Origin: Clostridiales bacterium | Lineage (GTDB): Bacteria; Bacillota; Limnochordia; Darwinibacteriales; B1SED10-159 | Direction: 5' to 3' | Length of the DNA: 40,388 nucleotides | Assembly (NCBI GenBank): GCA_003551965.1 | Contig: PUOC01000176.1 | Location: forward strand, 1 to 40,388 | Shown here: positions 37,273 through 40,388 of the stretch, one piece after another | Numbering within the stretch: the stretch's first letter is position 1 | Layout of the letters: each line of letters opens with the position of its first letter | The notes under the pieces: model-generated | Databases searched by the model: none | What the model saw: the letters and a program-made list of their open reading frames with translations, nothing else | What the model was told of the DNA's origin: nothing | Program-made: the position numbers and the translations under genes

Positions 37273-39084
37273 GTGAAAAAAGCTGCATGCATACTCTTTA
37301 TCGCACTGATGGGATCCATCATGGTGCTTCCTGTCTCGGCCTTCGAAGTATATCCGTTGGATGATCTGGAACCGGGCATGCGGGGACAAGGTCTGACTGT
37401 GATTAAAGGGTATAACGTAGAAACATTTTTTGTCGAGATTATCGATGTCATTCCACAATCGCCGCCGACGCCGCCGCTTATCATGGTCCGCGCCACCGGC
37501 GATGTCATTGAACGGTCCGGGGGCATTGCGTCGGGTATGAGCGGCAGTCCCATCTATGTGGATGACAAGTTGCTGGGTGCCATTGGATATGGCTATGCCA
37601 AAACCGATCATCGAGTGGGGTTGGTTACACCGGCCGAGCCCATGGTGGAACTGCTGGATCGGCTTCCGGATCACCATCTGTCTGTGGATGCCGTGTCACT
37701 TCCCGACGGGTTTCGTCCCCTGGAGACTCCACTAATGCTCTCGGGAATTTCCGGCCGTGCCAAGAAGCTGTTGGAGAGTCGTTTGGATCACCTGGATCTG
37801 GCCATTATGGCAGGGCTGTCCGGGGATGCACGCAACGATGAAGCCCCCCCCTTGACTGCTGGCAGTGCCTTTGGTGTGCAGCTCTTGCGGGGAGATTTTC
37901 AAGCAACCTCCTTCGGCACGGTGACGTTAATCGATGGCCACAGGTTTGTTGGGTTCGGACATCCATTCATCCACAAGGGCAATGTGGGGATGTTTGTTAC
38001 CCCGGCTAGGGTTCACTATACCATGGAGAACATGGAGTTTCCCTTCAAAATCGCATCGGCCGGTCAGACGGTGGGTTCACTCCTAGAGGACCGGGCAGCG
38101 GGTATTGCCGGTGTTCTGGACCGCGAGCCCCCCTTCTTGCCTGTGGATATGCGGATAACGGATCTGGAAGGGGATACGCACAAGCAGTATTCGGTAGAGT
38201 CTGTGGTGGAGCCGTCGCTGATGGAGTCGCTGATTATCAGCAGTGCCTATCAAGCCATTGACGCCACACTGGATCGCGTTGGCAGCGGTACGGCCTACGT
38301 CCGCATCGAGTTCCACGCTGATGAATTTGCCAACCGGGTCATTCGAGACAATATGCATTTCAGCGATTCGGACATTGCAGTATGGACCCTCGTAGATTTG
38401 ATGGAAGGGATGGAGCTGTTCATCCACAATGCCCTCCAGGAAGTGAATTTATCCCAAATCGAGGTGGATATCGACATTGAACGAGATCGCCGGACAGCGG
38501 CGATAGAAAAGGCCACGCCCCGCCAATTCGATGTTGAGGCGGGAGACAGTGTCGAGGTGGAAGTGCAGATAAGGCCGTACCGTGAGGAAGTGCAAACGCG
38601 GATCTTGACGATGGAAGTACCCGATGATACGCTGCCGGGGACCATGACGGTAACGGCACGCGCGGGCGGAAGCGATTACTATTTTGGTAAGCCCTCGGTC
38701 CATACCACCTTTCAGGATATTGAGAACGGTGATCAGCCGATGCGAGACGTTCCCACAGGTATAGAAAGCCTTGACATGCTGATTGAGCATTATATGAACC
38801 GCGAGCGCAATAATGAAATCGTCGTTGAATTTTTTCCTTTCCTGGATTCGTTTCCGGTAGCGGAAGAGCCGGAGGCCGAGGAAGCACCTCCGCCGGACAT
38901 CGTTCCCGACGAAGAACCGCCCCTTGATGAAGGTGAAAATGACGTGCCAGACGCTGGGGAGGAAGAAGGGTATCATTGGCAGTGGGGTGAGACAAGTCAT
39001 GAGCCAATTCGGGTTCGGCTTGATACCAGCTATGTGATGGAAGGTATGGCTTCATTTGATCTTGAGGTTCAGGACCAGCCGTAG
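37273..39084 (+). CDS. SpoIVB-like S55 domain exported protein
   Basis: The 603-residue protein has a signal peptide (about 1-23) and the S55 region with YPLDDLEPGMRGQG, then GGIASGMSGSPIYVDDKLLGAIGYG, in which the GMSGSP serine (about 90-92) would be the nucleophile. A second conserved block reads DGHRFVGFGHPF. No His lies before that serine, unlike SpoIVB, and there is no PDZ domain, so this is the long non-sporulation S55 group and its activity is open. The tail (about 535-590) is rich in Glu, Asp and Pro. GTG 37273 is chosen because AGGAGG lies 10 nt upstream; ATG 37264 is too close. Confidence 0.8.
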   Translation: MKKAACILFIALMGSIMVLPVSAFEVYPLDDLEPGMRGQGLTVIKGYNVETFFVEIIDVIPQSPPTPPLIMVRATGDVIERSGGIASGMSGSPIYVDDKLLGAIGYGYAKTDHRVGLVTPAEPMVELLDRLPDHHLSVDAVSLPDGFRPLETPLMLSGISGRAKKLLESRLDHLDLAIMAGLSGDARNDEAPPLTAGSAFGVQLLRGDFQATSFGTVTLIDGHRFVGFGHPFIHKGNVGMFVTPARVHYTMENMEFPFKIASAGQTVGSLLEDRAAGIAGVLDREPPFLPVDMRITDLEGDTHKQYSVESVVEPSLMESLIISSAYQAIDATLDRVGSGTAYVRIEFHADEFANRVIRDNMHFSDSDIAVWTLVDLMEGMELFIHNALQEVNLSQIEVDIDIERDRRTAAIEKATPRQFDVEAGDSVEVEVQIRPYREEVQTRILTMEVPDDTLPGTMTVTARAGGSDYYFGKPSVHTTFQDIENGDQPMRDVPTGIESLDMLIEHYMNRERNNEIVVEFFPFLDSFPVAEEPEAEEAPPPDIVPDEEPPLDEGENDVPDAGEEEGYHWQWGETSHEPIRVRLDTSYVMEGMASFDLEVQDQP

Positions 39085-39184
39085 AACGGCAGGCCGGTAA
39101 AATCGTCTGATAAGGGCAGGAATCCTCGGGAGCAGATAGAATGTATTTGACGATGTCCAATCGACAGTTAGGAGGCAGAACCAT

Positions 39185-40388
39185 ATGAATACGGCTCGTA
39201 AACGGCCCCGTTGGGCGGCAATGTGCGTACTCTGCATTTTTCTTGTAGCTGCTCCCGCGGGAGCCCAGATAGGAAACGAAGTCGACACCAACGATGTGCT
39301 CGTGAAAGAGATTGAAGTAACCGGTAATCAAAATATTGATACTCGTCTCATTGAAGGCGCCATTTCCAGAACCGAAATTGATGAGCCGCTGGTCGAGGAC
39401 AAGATTCTTGACGATCTGCATGCCATTTACGATCTTGGATATTTCTATGATGTCTCTGCGGAGTTTGAGCCAGTTCTTGAGGGTGTCCGAGTGATCTTCG
39501 TGGTAGACGAAAATCCGATTGTTCAGGACATAACGTTCACCGGAGCGGAAAAGGCGCCGGTGGACGAATATAAGAGGGAGATGGACACCCAGCCTGGAGA
39601 GGTACTTAATGTCGACAGACTGATGGCCGATGTGCGCGCCCTTCCTGACTGGGTATTGATGGAGCACGGTATCGCTCTGCGGCCGGAGGATTTGAAGGCC
39701 GACGAAGATGGCTTCATTGAGATCGTTGTCGTAGAAACGATCATTGAAGAAATTCGCATCGAAGGCAATGAAAAGACGCAGGACTTTGTGATTGAACGGG
39801 AACTCACCTTGGAACCTGGGGATGTTCTGGACATGAATGAGGTCAACCGCAGTCTGCGCCGGATCTTGATGCTCGGTTTCTTCGACGAGATTGACCGGTC
39901 GTTCCAGGATGGCGCCAGCGAAGATGAACAGATTATGACGATCCATGTGAAGGAACGCCGCACGGGAACCGCGACCGGGGGCATCGGCTACGGTTCCAAT
40001 GAAGGCTGGATGGTATTCGCAGAGATCGCTGAAGATAACTTCCTTGGACGGGGACAGCGTATTGACGCATCGGTGGAATTCAGCGCCAAACGACGCACGT
40101 ACGAGTTGGGATTCTACGAACCCTATATCGATGACGCCGGAACATCGCTGGGTGTCGATCTCTACCGCCGTATTTCCGCTGTCGCTGAGGAATCAGAGCG
40201 GCGCACCACAGGCGGCGAAGTAAGTGTCGGCCGTCCCCTGGGAGAGTTTACCCGGGGGAACCTGACCCTGCGGGCGCAGAACAACGTCTACGATGTGGCA
40301 GAGGTTGATGAAGACAGTCCATTGGATTTGACCGATTACAGTACACGTACCATTGGCGCTAACGTAAGGACGGACACCACGGATCATC
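39185..40388 (+). CDS. BamA/Omp85 outer-membrane assembly protein, 3' truncated by the window
   Basis: The frame is open from ATG 39185 (AGGAGG upstream) to the window edge, 401 codons, without a stop. It has a signal peptide (about 1-27, ending APAGAQ) and three POTRA-like repeats at about 38-110, 111-184 and 185-258, with markers VKEIEVTGNQNI, VQDITFTGAEKAP and EEIRIEGNEKTQ. The start of the beta barrel follows: GGIGYGSNEGWMVFAEI and EDNFLGRGQ. BamA folds and inserts outer-membrane proteins; TamA-like paralogues are the alternative. It lies 100 nt after the S55 gene. Three POTRAs is fewer than the five of E. coli BamA. Confidence 0.93.
   Translation, partial: MNTARKRPRWAAMCVLCIFLVAAPAGAQIGNEVDTNDVLVKEIEVTGNQNIDTRLIEGAISRTEIDEPLVEDKILDDLHAIYDLGYFYDVSAEFEPVLEGVRVIFVVDENPIVQDITFTGAEKAPVDEYKREMDTQPGEVLNVDRLMADVRALPDWVLMEHGIALRPEDLKADEDGFIEIVVVETIIEEIRIEGNEKTQDFVIERELTLEPGDVLDMNEVNRSLRRILMLGFFDEIDRSFQDGASEDEQIMTIHVKERRTGTATGGIGYGSNEGWMVFAEIAEDNFLGRGQRIDASVEFSAKRRTYELGFYEPYIDDAGTSLGVDLYRRISAVAEESERRTTGGEVSVGRPLGEFTRGNLTLRAQNNVYDVAEVDEDSPLDLTDYSTRTIGANVRTDTTDH

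Noticed and set aside
38420-39946. 508-codon - strand frame opposite the S55 and bamA genes
   Set aside because: It is an antisense shadow. The + strand has a signal peptide, POTRA repeats and a barrel start with a good ribosome site, while the - strand product is His/Arg/Pro-rich and unlike any family.

Overview
The window reads as a stretch of chromosome from a diderm (outer-membrane-bearing) Firmicute with mid-range G+C, judged by eye. The Firmicute signal is a CodY regulator and a core gene order (tdk, DUF1385, prfA, prmC, sua5, arginine phosphatase, rpiB, upp, dCMP deaminase, wecA-like, wecB, atp, mreB, flgF/flgG) that matches the known Bacillus/Clostridia tdk-to-flhOP neighbourhood. The diderm signal is a BamA/Omp85 gene running off the right edge, flagellar P- and L-ring genes (flgA, flgH, flgI) and a heptose-type sugar-phosphate operon. 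Limnochordia, Halanaerobiia and Negativicutes are the known diderm Firmicutes; a Limnochordia-like lineage is my weak preference. Nearly everything is on the + strand; only dinB and one tRNA are on the - strand.

Region 1 (1-5503): the 3' end of a ROK-family gene and a terminator-like hairpin. A tight operon follows: GmhA-like SIS isomerase, HAD phosphatase, deoxyhypusine-synthase-like protein, PfkB/HldA-like kinase, RlmA-type rRNA methyltransferase and a small secreted protein. Region 2 (5504-11362): a CsgG/FlgT-like secreted protein behind a clear promoter, then an esterase with a possible carbohydrate-binding tail. The esterase sits between two gene-poor stretches of about 1.2 and 1.1 kb that contain several perfect hairpins.

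Region 3 (11363-15471): tRNA-Leu(CAG) with promoter and terminator on the - strand, codY with a consensus promoter, convergent dinB, and hflX. Region 4 (15489-25560): the conserved housekeeping cluster, interrupted between upp and the dCMP deaminase gene by about 360 bp of folded non-coding DNA that resembles a non-autonomous IS200/IS605 element.

Region 5 (25560-29794): atpA, atpG, atpD, atpC only; the F0 and delta genes that normally precede atpA are not here. Region 6 (29967-35798): mreB, then flgF-flgG-flgA-flgH-flgI-flgJ behind a sigma-28-like promoter, closed by a strong terminator. The sporulation genes usually found between atpC and mreB are missing. Region 7 (35867-40388): an exported run of AMIN/phosphodiester glycosidase, S55 (SpoIVB-like) protein and BamA, pointing to envelope biogenesis.
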